From Roseobacter sp. (lineage in GTDB: Bacteria > Pseudomonadota > Alphaproteobacteria > Rhodobacterales > Rhodobacteraceae), in assembly GCA_002731875.1 (NCBI GenBank), contig PCCY01000038.1, positions 24,234 to 88,233 on the forward strand: a stretch of 64,000 bases of DNA. The letters are read 5' to 3'. The position numbers and the translations under genes were made by a program. Below the pieces are notes generated by a model. It did not search any database. It was given only the letters and a program-made list of their open reading frames with translations, and was not told the origin of the DNA. Below, piece by piece: positions 28,565 through 36,726 of this stretch. Position 1 is the stretch's first letter. Each line of letters opens with the position of its first letter.

Positions 28565-29445
28565 ATTTTCGTTTCTCCTGAAACATACTGCGCTGCGGCA
28601 GTCAGCGCTTGCGCCAGCGCCGCCTCAGGGTCGGCCCCGTGAAGTTCGGCGGCAATATGCGCGGCCATAAAGGTATCGCCCGCGCCGGTGATACGGGCAA
28701 CGGTGACAGAGGGCGGGCTTTGGGTCACCAGACGATCGGTCATGGCCATCGTGGCGCAATTGCCGCCGTCGGTAACCACCGCGCGCACCGCCCCGCGATC
28801 CAGCAAGGCACGTGCCGCCGTGCGGGAATCACCGAACTCCGTCTGGCACAGCAACCCTGCTTCTTCTAGGTTCACGTATAATGTTCCGCGGCTGGCCTGA
28901 AGAAAGGGCACCAGGCGCAGGGCCTTGCCGGGGGATGCAGGCGCGACACGCAGATCCGCCTGAGCCAGCAACGGGCTGTGGGCCATTATCGAAAGCAGTT
29001 CCAGCGTCAGGTTTCCATCCAATGCCACCGCACCGTGATATGGTCCGGGCAATGTGCCATCTGCAAGCGGTCGCAAGATCTTGTCGCCCGCGGCCTCAAG
29101 AGAATGGGCGTCGGCGATCGCGGCGATCAATCCGTTCGCACCCTCGACAGCCATATAGCGGTCGGTCGGCAAATCATCGGATCGGTAGATGTAGTCCGTG
29201 TTGAGCCCGCGTAGTATGCATGCGGCGATCAGTTCATCGCCTTGGGTGTCGCGCCCGACCGCGCTGATCAAGGCGGGCGACATGCCGAACCTTGCCAGCG
29301 CCATTGCGATGTTCAACGCCACTCCGCCCGGCAGTCGGGTGATCCGCCCCGGCATATCAGAACCTTGGCGCATGGCAGTATCGGCACGGCCGATTATGTC
29401 CCACAGCACAGAGCCGATGCAAAGTATGTCTGGTACGTCCCTCAT
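28561..29445 (-). CDS. psuK: PfkB-family kinase, probable pseudouridine kinase
   Basis: A 294-residue ribokinase-fold enzyme, with the N-terminal LCIGSVLWDIIG, the GG-containing LPGGVALNIAMAL loop and the catalytic signature TGAGDTFMAAH. Adjacent psuG makes pseudouridine the natural substrate. I chose the ATG at 29445, which follows AAGGTG. Confidence 0.88.
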   Translation of the reverse strand: MRDVPDILCIGSVLWDIIGRADTAMRQGSDMPGRITRLPGGVALNIAMALARFGMSPALISAVGRDTQGDELIAACILRGLNTDYIYRSDDLPTDRYMAVEGANGLIAAIADAHSLEAAGDKILRPLADGTLPGPYHGAVALDGNLTLELLSIMAHSPLLAQADLRVAPASPGKALRLVPFLQASRGTLYVNLEEAGLLCQTEFGDSRTAARALLDRGAVRAVVTDGGNCATMAMTDRLVTQSPPSVTVARITGAGDTFMAAHIAAELHGADPEAALAQALTAAAQYVSGETKI

Positions 29446-29557
29446 GGCGCACCTTGTGCCCAGACCAGGCTGGTTGCGCAAGCCCCGTTAGGGGATGGGT
29501 TGTACGGCAGAGCGCAGCGGTGGTGTGGTGCGCTGTATCGACAAGGCGCGCAACCGA

Positions 29558-30376
29558 CTATTTCTGGGGAACCGCGAAAGTCAGGGATGCCCAAAGGCTT
29601 TCCCATTGCGGACTGTCTTTGGTCTTACCCACATCGGGGGCAGGGCGCAGCACGACTGAATCAACCATGTAAGTCATGCCAGGGACCACCGGAAACGTCG
29701 CGTGGCCGTTATCATCGGTACGGTATTTGGTAACCGTGACCTGTTTGTCGGCATCACGTTCGTAGACTTCGATCTGCACGTCCTGGCGGGGAGCCTGCTG
29801 ATAGGTCAGAGCGATTTCCATCTGATCGTTGAAATCCGCGTCGTAGGGGTTGGTGATTGCCGTCAATTCGGTTTCCATACCCATCGCGCTGTCGTTGCCC
29901 CGCCCGTCGCCGACCGCGATCAGCGCTTTTGAATAGCGGCTGTAGCGTTCGCGCACGTGGTCTTGCGGATATCCCGCTGCCTGGTGTTCGGCGACGGCGG
30001 TTTTGAAGTCCTTGTGTTCGGTGAAGCCGACAAAGGTTTCCCAGTCGTCGTACACCAGAGAGGTCGGCGATGCCTCGTGAACCACGGTCAGCAATCCGTC
30101 GCGCGGCGGAGCGATAATACGCAACGCGGGGATGTCGCCCAGACGACCCGCGACCGGCACGACCTTGCCTTCAAAGCTGAGATCGAACCGGTTGGTGCGA
30201 TTGGGAAAATACGGGAGCTTGGCCCCGTCGAAAAGCTGGCCGTTGCGCAAGTCAGTTGTCATTTCAGCACCGGGCTGTACTTGATACGCGGGTGCCTCTA
30301 GCCAATATTCGTGCGCCGTGGCCGCGGAAGCTGATACAGCACAGACGACAGCGATAACAAAACGGGATAAAAACAT
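29558..30376 (-). CDS. DUF4198 periplasmic protein
   Basis: A 272-residue exported protein. A signal peptide (FVIAVVCAVSASAATA) is followed directly by HEYWLEAP, the N-terminal signature of DUF4198. The C-terminal part has a carboxypeptidase-regulatory-like beta fold (VEVYERDADKQVTVTKY-like strands). DUF4198 proteins often sit with nickel or cobalt uptake genes. The start codon at 30376 overlaps the start codon of the divergent HupE/UreJ gene in the palindrome CATG. Confidence 0.82.
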   Translation of the reverse strand: MFLSRFVIAVVCAVSASAATAHEYWLEAPAYQVQPGAEMTTDLRNGQLFDGAKLPYFPNRTNRFDLSFEGKVVPVAGRLGDIPALRIIAPPRDGLLTVVHEASPTSLVYDDWETFVGFTEHKDFKTAVAEHQAAGYPQDHVRERYSRYSKALIAVGDGRGNDSAMGMETELTAITNPYDADFNDQMEIALTYQQAPRQDVQIEVYERDADKQVTVTKYRTDDNGHATFPVVPGMTYMVDSVVLRPAPDVGKTKDSPQWESLWASLTFAVPQK

Positions 30377-31712
30377 GCACAAGACCTTTTCTAATCTGAT
30401 GGTAAAGCTGACCTATGCGCTGATTTTGTCAAGTGCCGTGTTCGCGGGGTCCGGCGGAGGCGTCCGCGCGCATGAGGTCATGCCAACCATCGCGGACCTG
30501 TCGGTTTCGGACGGGAGCGCCCATTTGACGCTGCGCATCAACCTCGAAGCATTTCTGGCCGGCATCGACCTGGATACGGTGGTCGATACAAATAACGCTG
30601 AAAATGCAGGGGATTACGACAGTTTGCGGGCGCAGCCCGCGGGCCAGATCGCGGCGCGTGCGCCTGAACTTCTTGACACCTGGAACAAATTGCCGGTGCT
30701 GCGGGCCGACGGACAACCCGCGGTGCTGGAAACAGTGTCGATCACCATTCCCGAAGATGTGAACATGAGCCTGCCGCGTGTCGCGCAATGGGAACTGACG
30801 GCACCTGTGCCCCCCGCGACAAACGGCATCGTGGTATCCTGGCCAGCGGGGGCGGGGGCGCTGGTGGTGCGCCAGCAAGGCGTCGAGGAACCCTATACCG
30901 GGTATCTGGAAGGAGGGAGCCAAAGCCCCGAGATCGTTTTGGGTGGCGGTGGCCAGCAAACTGCATGGCAGGCTTTCACGACCTATATCCCTGTGGGCTT
31001 CGACCATATTGTTCCCAAGGGCCTGGACCATATCTTGTTCGTTTTGGGACTGTTCTTTCTCTCGAGCCATATCCGCCCGTTACTGTGGCAGGTGTCGGCT
31101 TTCACCGCTGCCCACACCGTCACGCTGGCGCTTGGTGCCATGGGCTGGGTGGCGGTGCCTGCGTCGATTGTCGAGCCGCTGATCGCCGCATCGATTGTAT
31201 ATGTCGCAGTCGAGAATATTTTCACTTCCAGGCTGTCGCGGTGGCGTCCTTTGGTGATCTTTGGATTTGGCTTGCTTCACGGGCTTGGCTTTGCATCGGT
31301 GCTTGGCGCGTTCGGTCTGCCGCAAGATCAATTCATTCCGGCATTGATCGGCTTTAATATCGGGGTCGAGATTGGCCAGCTTACGGTCATCGCGATCATC
31401 TTTCTTTGTGTCTGGCAGGCACTGCGAGTGGCGCGGGGACAAGGCGCGGAGCGGATGGCGAAAGTGTTGTACCTGACGTTGGCCGCTGTGGCCCTGGGGC
31501 TGAGCCTGATGCCGATGCCGCGGCTCGCCCAAGTACTGGATGCGCCGGTCGCACTGTTCCTGATCCCCGGGGCTTTGATTTTCGGCGCTTGCTTTCTGTC
31601 GGTACAGTTTCGGCATACCGCAGAGCCATATCGACGTTTCGTGGCCGTGCCGGCCTCGATCGGCATCGCGCTTGTCGGAGCGTATTGGTTTGTCGAGCGG
31701 GTGTTCCTGTAA
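30375..31712 (+). CDS. HupE/UreJ-family membrane protein
   Basis: A 445-residue protein with a signal peptide ending at about residue 33 (GGGVRAHEVMPT), an extracytoplasmic N-terminal domain to about residue 200, then a membrane domain of about seven helices typical of the HupE/UreJ_2 family. His residues lie at the membrane edge (GFDHIVPKGLDHILFVLGL). Family members are candidate nickel or cobalt permeases or sensors. The start at 30375 overlaps that of the divergent DUF4198 gene; an in-frame ATG at 30399 is a second option with a shorter signal peptide. Confidence 0.82.
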   Translation: MHKTFSNLMVKLTYALILSSAVFAGSGGGVRAHEVMPTIADLSVSDGSAHLTLRINLEAFLAGIDLDTVVDTNNAENAGDYDSLRAQPAGQIAARAPELLDTWNKLPVLRADGQPAVLETVSITIPEDVNMSLPRVAQWELTAPVPPATNGIVVSWPAGAGALVVRQQGVEEPYTGYLEGGSQSPEIVLGGGGQQTAWQAFTTYIPVGFDHIVPKGLDHILFVLGLFFLSSHIRPLLWQVSAFTAAHTVTLALGAMGWVAVPASIVEPLIAASIVYVAVENIFTSRLSRWRPLVIFGFGLLHGLGFASVLGAFGLPQDQFIPALIGFNIGVEIGQLTVIAIIFLCVWQALRVARGQGAERMAKVLYLTLAAVALGLSLMPMPRLAQVLDAPVALFLIPGALIFGACFLSVQFRHTAEPYRRFVAVPASIGIALVGAYWFVERVFL

Positions 31713-31727
31713 CACCCGCCGCGAGGC

Positions 31728-32348
31728 TTAGTTCATCGCGGCGATGAGATCCGCCAAAGCCGACACCGGGTCGTCAGTGTTCCAGATCTCTTCTCCGACA
31801 CCGAAAAAATCCGTGTAGGGCCCGAGGCTGCGGATCAGGTCTGTATCCAGGCCGCCTTCGGCAACAACCGGCACTTCGATCACTTCGGACCACCACTGAA
31901 ACAGGTCCAGTTCAGCATGGCTTCCGTCATCCAGCGCCGAGGCGAGCACCGGGCCGAAGCTGATATAGTCGGCACCGGCTTCGCCAGCGGCCATGCCGTC
32001 GTGCCGCGAGCCGCCGCAAAAGCTGCCGACAATCGCGTCTTCCCCCAAGGTTTTGCGCGCATGACGGACAGAGCGCGCAGCATCGGTCAGGTGTACACCG
32101 TCAAGCCCGATCCGTTCAGCAAGCAATGTGTGATCGGCAATCACCAGAGCAATGTCACGGGCATCGGTCACCCCCCGCATGGCGTCGGCCGCGCGCAGGA
32201 GGCGGTCTTCGTCGCGGGTGCTGAGGGCGAGCCGCACGCAGGCAACCGGGTGCACATCCAAGACGCGCGCCAACAGGTCGGGAAAGGCGGAGAGTTCGAT
32301 CTCGGGCGGGGTAATAAGGTAAAGCTGCGGTTGATCGGGCGTATCCAT
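31728..32348 (-). CDS. thiE: thiamine phosphate synthase
   Basis: A 206-residue TIM-barrel of the ThiE/TenI type. It has GLDGVHLTD, GSFCGGSRHDGMAAGEAGAD and YISFGPVLAS near the phosphate site, and VPVVAEGGL. The usual GxSxH segment is GSFCGGSRH, a departure, so TenI-like function is possible. It converges on the HupE gene with a 15-base gap. Confidence 0.8.
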   Translation of the reverse strand: MDTPDQPQLYLITPPEIELSAFPDLLARVLDVHPVACVRLALSTRDEDRLLRAADAMRGVTDARDIALVIADHTLLAERIGLDGVHLTDAARSVRHARKTLGEDAIVGSFCGGSRHDGMAAGEAGADYISFGPVLASALDDGSHAELDLFQWWSEVIEVPVVAEGGLDTDLIRSLGPYTDFFGVGEEIWNTDDPVSALADLIAAMN

Positions 32349-32412
32349 GGCGGGCTGTCCTTTGCATTGTTGCGCGTCAATTAGCGGATCGGCACGGGAA
32401 AGAAAAACTTTT

Positions 32413-32448
32413 ATGCCTTCGGCGAGGATTTTTTACCATTTGGAACAG
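32413..32448 (+). repeat. dispersed intergenic motif, type I copy 3
   Basis: Identical at 34 of 36 positions to 9262-9297: ATGCCTTCGGCGAGGATTTT, then TT instead of GA, then ACCATTTGGAACAG. Here it lies in the upstream region of the trmJ-like gene, 45 bases before its start, divergent from thiE. Confidence 0.85.
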
Positions 32449-32493
32449 GCCGGGCTGCTTGCGACGGCTGGTGGTGGGGGATATGAGGCGAAA

Positions 32494-33246
32494 ATGGAAA
32501 ACAGTTTGGAAAATCCCAAGATACCGGCGTTTGTTTTGGTGCGCCCGCAGATGGGTGAGAATATCGGTGCCGCGGCGCGGGCCATGTGGAACTTTGGGTT
32601 GGACCAGATGCGGATCGTTGCACCGCGTGACGGCTGGCCGAACCCGTCAGCCGTGGCGCTGGCGTCGGGTGCCGGACGATTGCTGGACCAGGCTGTGATT
32701 CATGATGATGTGGCGCATTCGGTGGGCGATGCGGCATTCGTGTTCGCGACAACGGCGCGGAGTCGTGATTTGACCAAGCCGGTTTTCAGCCCTGAAGCGG
32801 CGATGACCAAGGCGGCGGAACTGATTTCCCAGGGTCGAAGGGTGGCGGTCTTGTTCGGGCCGGAGCGGGCCGGGTTGGAGAATGATGACATAGCGCGCGC
32901 CAATGCCCTTGTTTCGGTACCTGTGAACCCCGAGTTTGCGTCGCTTAACCTTGCGCAATGCGTTTTATTGATGGGCTATGAGTGGATGCGGGCACAAGGT
33001 GCGGTCGTTCCCGAACAGGTGGAAATGGCCGGTACTGTGTGGGCTGAAAACAGTGAGATCGAGCATCTAGCGCGGCATTTTGAAGACCGGCTGGATGCGG
33101 CCGGTTTCTTTTACCCCGAGCACAAGGCCGCCAGCATGAAGGTCAATCTGCGCAATATGTGGTCACGTCTGCCACTGACGCGGGCGGATGTGCAAACGCT
33201 GCATGGTACCCTGCGACAGATGGTACGTTGGAAAGAGCGCGGCTAG
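32494..33246 (+). CDS. trmJ: SpoU-type RNA methyltransferase, TrmJ-like
   Basis: A 250-residue SPOUT enzyme. Motif 1 is VRPQMGENIGAAARAMWNFG, and the SAM-binding knot is AVLFGPERAGLENDDIARA followed by SVPVNPEFASLNLAQCVLLMGYEW. This fits tRNA (cytidine/uridine-32-2'-O)-methyltransferase TrmJ. I chose the ATG at 32494 (MENSLENPK), because upstream codons run through the dispersed repeat. ctaA follows after 55 bases. Confidence 0.88.
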   Translation: MENSLENPKIPAFVLVRPQMGENIGAAARAMWNFGLDQMRIVAPRDGWPNPSAVALASGAGRLLDQAVIHDDVAHSVGDAAFVFATTARSRDLTKPVFSPEAAMTKAAELISQGRRVAVLFGPERAGLENDDIARANALVSVPVNPEFASLNLAQCVLLMGYEWMRAQGAVVPEQVEMAGTVWAENSEIEHLARHFEDRLDAAGFFYPEHKAASMKVNLRNMWSRLPLTRADVQTLHGTLRQMVRWKERG

Positions 33247-33301
33247 ACCTTTGGGGGCTTGTGGCTTAGTTCTGCGTAGAAACCAGCGGATAAGAGGCAA
33301 C

Positions 33302-34456
33302 ATGGCCGAGAAACGTAAGCTTTTCGAAGAGGTAGGCGACGCGCAGGTCGTGCGTCCGCCCGCAGATACCGGGATGATCGACAGGGGAAGAGGAGGGGCG
33401 CGGGGCACCATTCGCCTGTGGCTTTTCGTGTTGTTTGCCCTTGTTTTCGTGATGATAGCGGTTGGCGGGTTGACGCGGCTGACCGATAGCGGGTTAAGCA
33501 TTACCGAATGGAAGCCATTTACCGGAGCCATGCCCCCCTTGAGTGAGGCCGATTGGCAGGCGGAGTTTGCGAAATACCAGGCGATCGACGAGTTTCAGGT
33601 GCAAAACTCCTGGATGCAACTTTCTGATTTCAAGGCGATTTACTGGTGGGAGTGGGGGCATCGCCAGCTTGGCCGTCTGATCGGTATGGTTTGGGCGCTC
33701 GGCTTCCTGTGGTTCCTGGTGCGGCGGCAGATACCGGTCGGCTGGACCGGGCGGTTGCTGCTGCTTGGGGGGCTTGGCGGGCTGCAAGGGGCGATTGGCT
33801 GGTGGATGGTGTCGTCCGGCGTGACCGTTGGCCAAGCGGTTCTTGACGTGGCGAGCTATCGGCTTGCCACCCATCTGGGTCTGGCATTCATCATTCTGGG
33901 GGTAATCACATGGTATGCATTACTGCTTGGGCGGACCGAACGGGATCTGATGCAGGCGCGCCGTACAAAAGAGCGCAGGCTGTTTGGCATGTCGACCGGG
34001 TTGCTGCACTTTGCTTTTCTCCAGATACTTCTGGGCGCATTGGTGGCAGGTATTGATGCGGGGCGGTTTTTTATCGATTGGCCGCTCATGCAGGGACAGT
34101 TTTTTCCACCCGATGCGTTCAATATCGCTCCGATTTGGCGGAATTTCTTTGAAAATCCGGGACTTGTGCAATTCATGCATCGCATGACGGGGTATCTGTT
34201 GTTCGCTTTTGCCATCGTGGTCTGGTTAAAGGGCCGAAAGTCGGCGCATGGCACAACCCGGGCTGCGTTCAATCTGATGCTGATCGCGATGGTCGCGCAG
34301 GTCGCGTTGGGCATTGTGACTGTTTTGAACGCGGCACCGGTACATATCGCGATTGTGCATCAGGCGCTTGCAGTTGTGGTGTGGGTTTTGATCCTGCGGG
34401 TCAGATTTTTGAGCGGTTATCCCGTTCCAACATCCCTGAGAGGACATAAACGATGA
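33302..34456 (+). CDS. ctaA: heme A synthase
   Basis: A 384-residue inner-membrane protein of the CtaA/COX15 family that oxidises heme O to heme A for cytochrome oxidase. It has eight membrane helices and the hallmark segment IAVGGLTRLTDSGLSITEWKP near residue 60. His ligands are visible in WWEWGHRQLGRLIG, ATHLGLAF, MHRMTGYLLF and VHQALAVV. The paired cysteines of type 1 CtaA are absent, as expected in alphaproteobacterial type 2. The stop overlaps the next gene by ATGA. Confidence 0.93.
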   Translation: MAEKRKLFEEVGDAQVVRPPADTGMIDRGRGGARGTIRLWLFVLFALVFVMIAVGGLTRLTDSGLSITEWKPFTGAMPPLSEADWQAEFAKYQAIDEFQVQNSWMQLSDFKAIYWWEWGHRQLGRLIGMVWALGFLWFLVRRQIPVGWTGRLLLLGGLGGLQGAIGWWMVSSGVTVGQAVLDVASYRLATHLGLAFIILGVITWYALLLGRTERDLMQARRTKERRLFGMSTGLLHFAFLQILLGALVAGIDAGRFFIDWPLMQGQFFPPDAFNIAPIWRNFFENPGLVQFMHRMTGYLLFAFAIVVWLKGRKSAHGTTRAAFNLMLIAMVAQVALGIVTVLNAAPVHIAIVHQALAVVVWVLILRVRFLSGYPVPTSLRGHKR

Positions 34457-35928
34457 CTGCCTTTGATGACCTGATGGCGTTCCAGCGCGAAACCGAAGCT
34501 TTGGCCCAGGTGGCAGGCCGCTTGAGTTGGGATCAGGAAACCGTGATGCCGCGCGGCGCAGCCCCGCAAAGAGCAGAAGAAACGGCAGCTTTGGAAACCG
34601 TACTGCATGCACGGCGGGTCGATCCGAAGGTTGGGGAGTGGCTTGCGATAATCGACGAAGCGCATCTGGACGATGTCGGGCGCGCCCAACTTCGCCACAT
34701 CCGCCGCAGTCGCGAGCGCGCCATCAAGGTACCGGCGGCTTTGGCATCTCGCCTCGCGCGCGTCACATCGGAAGCGCAGGGTATTTGGGCCGCAGCACGG
34801 GCCGCCGAAGACGTTCAGGCCTTTGCGCCCACGTTGTCAGAGGTCATTACCCTGAAGCGTGAAGAGGGGCTGGCGTTGGCCGCGGGCGGCGACGTCTACG
34901 ATGCAATGTTGGATGACTATGAACCGGGTGCAACCGGCGCGGAGCTTGAGGCGATGTTTGGTGCGTTACGGCCCGAACTGTCACACTTGCGCGAAGCCGT
35001 CCGAGAAGCTGAGGCACCCCCCCAGTTGGCGGGGCGGTTCGACGAAGCCGCGCAGATGAAGTTGACGCGACAACTGGCCAAGACCTTTGGGTATGATATG
35101 AGCATGGGGCGCGTGGATAAAGCCGTGCACCCGTTTTCTAGCGGGTCTGGGCTGGACGTGCGGATTACCACACGGACCAATGAGGTTGACCCCTTCAATT
35201 GCTTCTATTCCACGATCCACGAGGTCGGACATGCATGCTACGAGCAAGGTATCGACAAAGCTTATTTACTGACACCGTTGGGGGCTGGGGTGTCGATGGG
35301 GGTCCACGAAAGCCAAAGCCGGATATATGAAAACCAGCTGGGCAGGAGCCGCGCCTTTACCGGCTGGTTGTATAGTCAGATGCGTGACGCATTTGGTGAT
35401 TTCGGCGTGGCAGACGAGGATGTATTTTACCGCATCGTCAATAAAGTTTCCGACGGCTATATTCGCACCGAAGCTGATGAATTGCAGTATAACCTGCACC
35501 TTTTGTTGCGCTTTGACCTCGAGCGAGCGTTGATGCGGGGGGACCTTCAGGTAAGCGAGCTCGAGGCCGCTTGGAATGATCGCTTCAGCGCTGATTTCGG
35601 TTTTGAGGTCGACAAGCCGTCAAACGGGGTGCTGCAGGACGTACACTGGTCTGTCGGTTTGTTTGGTTATTTCCCGACATATACATTGGGGAATGTTTAT
35701 GCTGGATGTCTCTATGATGCGCTGCGGGAGGACATCCAGACGTTGGACGCCGATTTGGCCCGCGGAAACACGTCTGCCGCAACGGGGTGGCTAAGGCAAA
35801 AGGTGCAGGTTCACGGCGGTTTCCATGAACCCCGGCAATTGATTGCGCAAGCGGCCGGAAAGCCCGTCACTGAGGCGCCTTTGCTGGCATATTTGCAACG
35901 CAAGTTCAGCCAGCTCTACTGCCTTTAA
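34453..35928 (+). CDS. M32-family carboxypeptidase
   Basis: A 491-residue cytoplasmic metallocarboxypeptidase of the Taq type. It contains the zinc motif HEVGH in STIHEVGHACYEQG, the DVRITTR segment and GVHESQSR with the third ligand region. It overlaps the ctaA stop by 4 bases, so it is translated from the same messenger. The family trims C-terminal residues in a broad-specificity way. Confidence 0.93.
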   Translation: MTAFDDLMAFQRETEALAQVAGRLSWDQETVMPRGAAPQRAEETAALETVLHARRVDPKVGEWLAIIDEAHLDDVGRAQLRHIRRSRERAIKVPAALASRLARVTSEAQGIWAAARAAEDVQAFAPTLSEVITLKREEGLALAAGGDVYDAMLDDYEPGATGAELEAMFGALRPELSHLREAVREAEAPPQLAGRFDEAAQMKLTRQLAKTFGYDMSMGRVDKAVHPFSSGSGLDVRITTRTNEVDPFNCFYSTIHEVGHACYEQGIDKAYLLTPLGAGVSMGVHESQSRIYENQLGRSRAFTGWLYSQMRDAFGDFGVADEDVFYRIVNKVSDGYIRTEADELQYNLHLLLRFDLERALMRGDLQVSELEAAWNDRFSADFGFEVDKPSNGVLQDVHWSVGLFGYFPTYTLGNVYAGCLYDALREDIQTLDADLARGNTSAATGWLRQKVQVHGGFHEPRQLIAQAAGKPVTEAPLLAYLQRKFSQLYCL

Positions 35929-36228
35929 TACGCCAGCTTTATCTGGCGAAAGGTCGACCCAGATAATGCAGGTTTCTAGAGAGCTACACGTGTTTAAATC
36001 GCCTAAATCCAAATAATCACAGGTTTTTTTTGTGTACTTTGATCAGTTTTGAGATTGCGAACTCTCGAAATGACTTGGCATCCCGGGAAGAGAAGTTTAA
36101 GGCTGGTTTAAGAACATTCCAAGTTGCCGTAAATTCCGATGCAGATCGCGTTTTAGGTATTTGCCATGGTGGCTTGACTATGTAATATTAGAGCTAATAT
36201 GTATTTGATTATAATCTGGAGATCAAAA
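35929..36228. other. 300-base region without a gene, holding a promoter and palindrome
   Basis: AT-rich compared with the flanking genes. Near its end TTGACT (36174-36179) stands 18 bases before TATGTA (36198-36203), a weak promoter. A perfect inverted repeat ATATTA-GAGC-TAATAT (36185-36200) lies in the spacer and -10 region and is a possible operator for the small secreted protein gene. Confidence 0.45.
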
Positions 36229-36561
36229 ATGAAACGTTTTACAGCCTTCGCAGCAGCCCTTTTGATGACGGCAGGCGCGGTTTCCGCGCAGGTTACAACA
36301 CAGGTAGATGCTTCTATCGGTGCGTCCGGTGTTTCCGGTTACCCTGATACTGTTGTCGGTGCAAACGGCATCACATACGCATGTGCCCCTGCGACTACGA
36401 TCGATGGTGTTCTGGCCCGTCGTTGCATCCAACCAGGTGCTGCCGGTTTTAATGCCATGAGCCCTGCCGCGATCGGCGTAGCCGCAGCAGTTGTAGTAGC
36501 TGTTGGCCTGATTGCAAACAACGATGATGACGCAACCACCACCACAACGACTACACCGTAA
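36229..36561 (+). CDS. small exported protein of unknown function
   Basis: A 110-residue protein. A signal peptide (MKRFTAFAAALLMTAGAVSA) is followed by a Gly/Val/Thr-rich mature part with two cysteines (YACAPATT and RRCIQPG, possibly a disulfide), a hydrophobic helix AIGVAAAVVVAVGLIA and the polar end NNDDDATTTTTTTP. I chose the start at 36229. It is a single-gene unit with its own strong terminator. Not recognised as a named family; the C-terminal helix could anchor it to a membrane. Confidence 0.72.
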   Translation: MKRFTAFAAALLMTAGAVSAQVTTQVDASIGASGVSGYPDTVVGANGITYACAPATTIDGVLARRCIQPGAAGFNAMSPAAIGVAAAVVVAVGLIANNDDDATTTTTTTP

Positions 36562-36598
36562 TCCGTTAGTCTTTCAGTTACGTTAAGCCTTATTTAAG

Positions 36599-36629
36599 AT
36601 GCGCCGCTTGATAGCGGCGCATTTTTTTT
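36599..36629 (+). terminator. rho-independent terminator of the small exported protein
   Basis: ATGCGCCGC-TTGATA-GCGGCGCAT is a perfect 9-bp stem followed by eight T. Confidence 0.92.
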
Positions 36630-36670
36630 GCCTTGCATTTTTATCCCCTGAGAATTTTTCTCTACAAATA

Positions 36671-36707
36671 AAAAAGCCGCGCAGTATCACAACTACGCGG
36701 CCTTTTT
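36671..36707 (-). terminator. rho-independent terminator of gyrA
   Basis: On the minus strand GGCCGCG pairs with CGCGGC across a 14-base loop and is followed by a run of T. It lies 20 bases past the gyrA stop. Confidence 0.85.
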
Positions 36708-36726
36708 ACGGTTTTTGCGGAATGCC

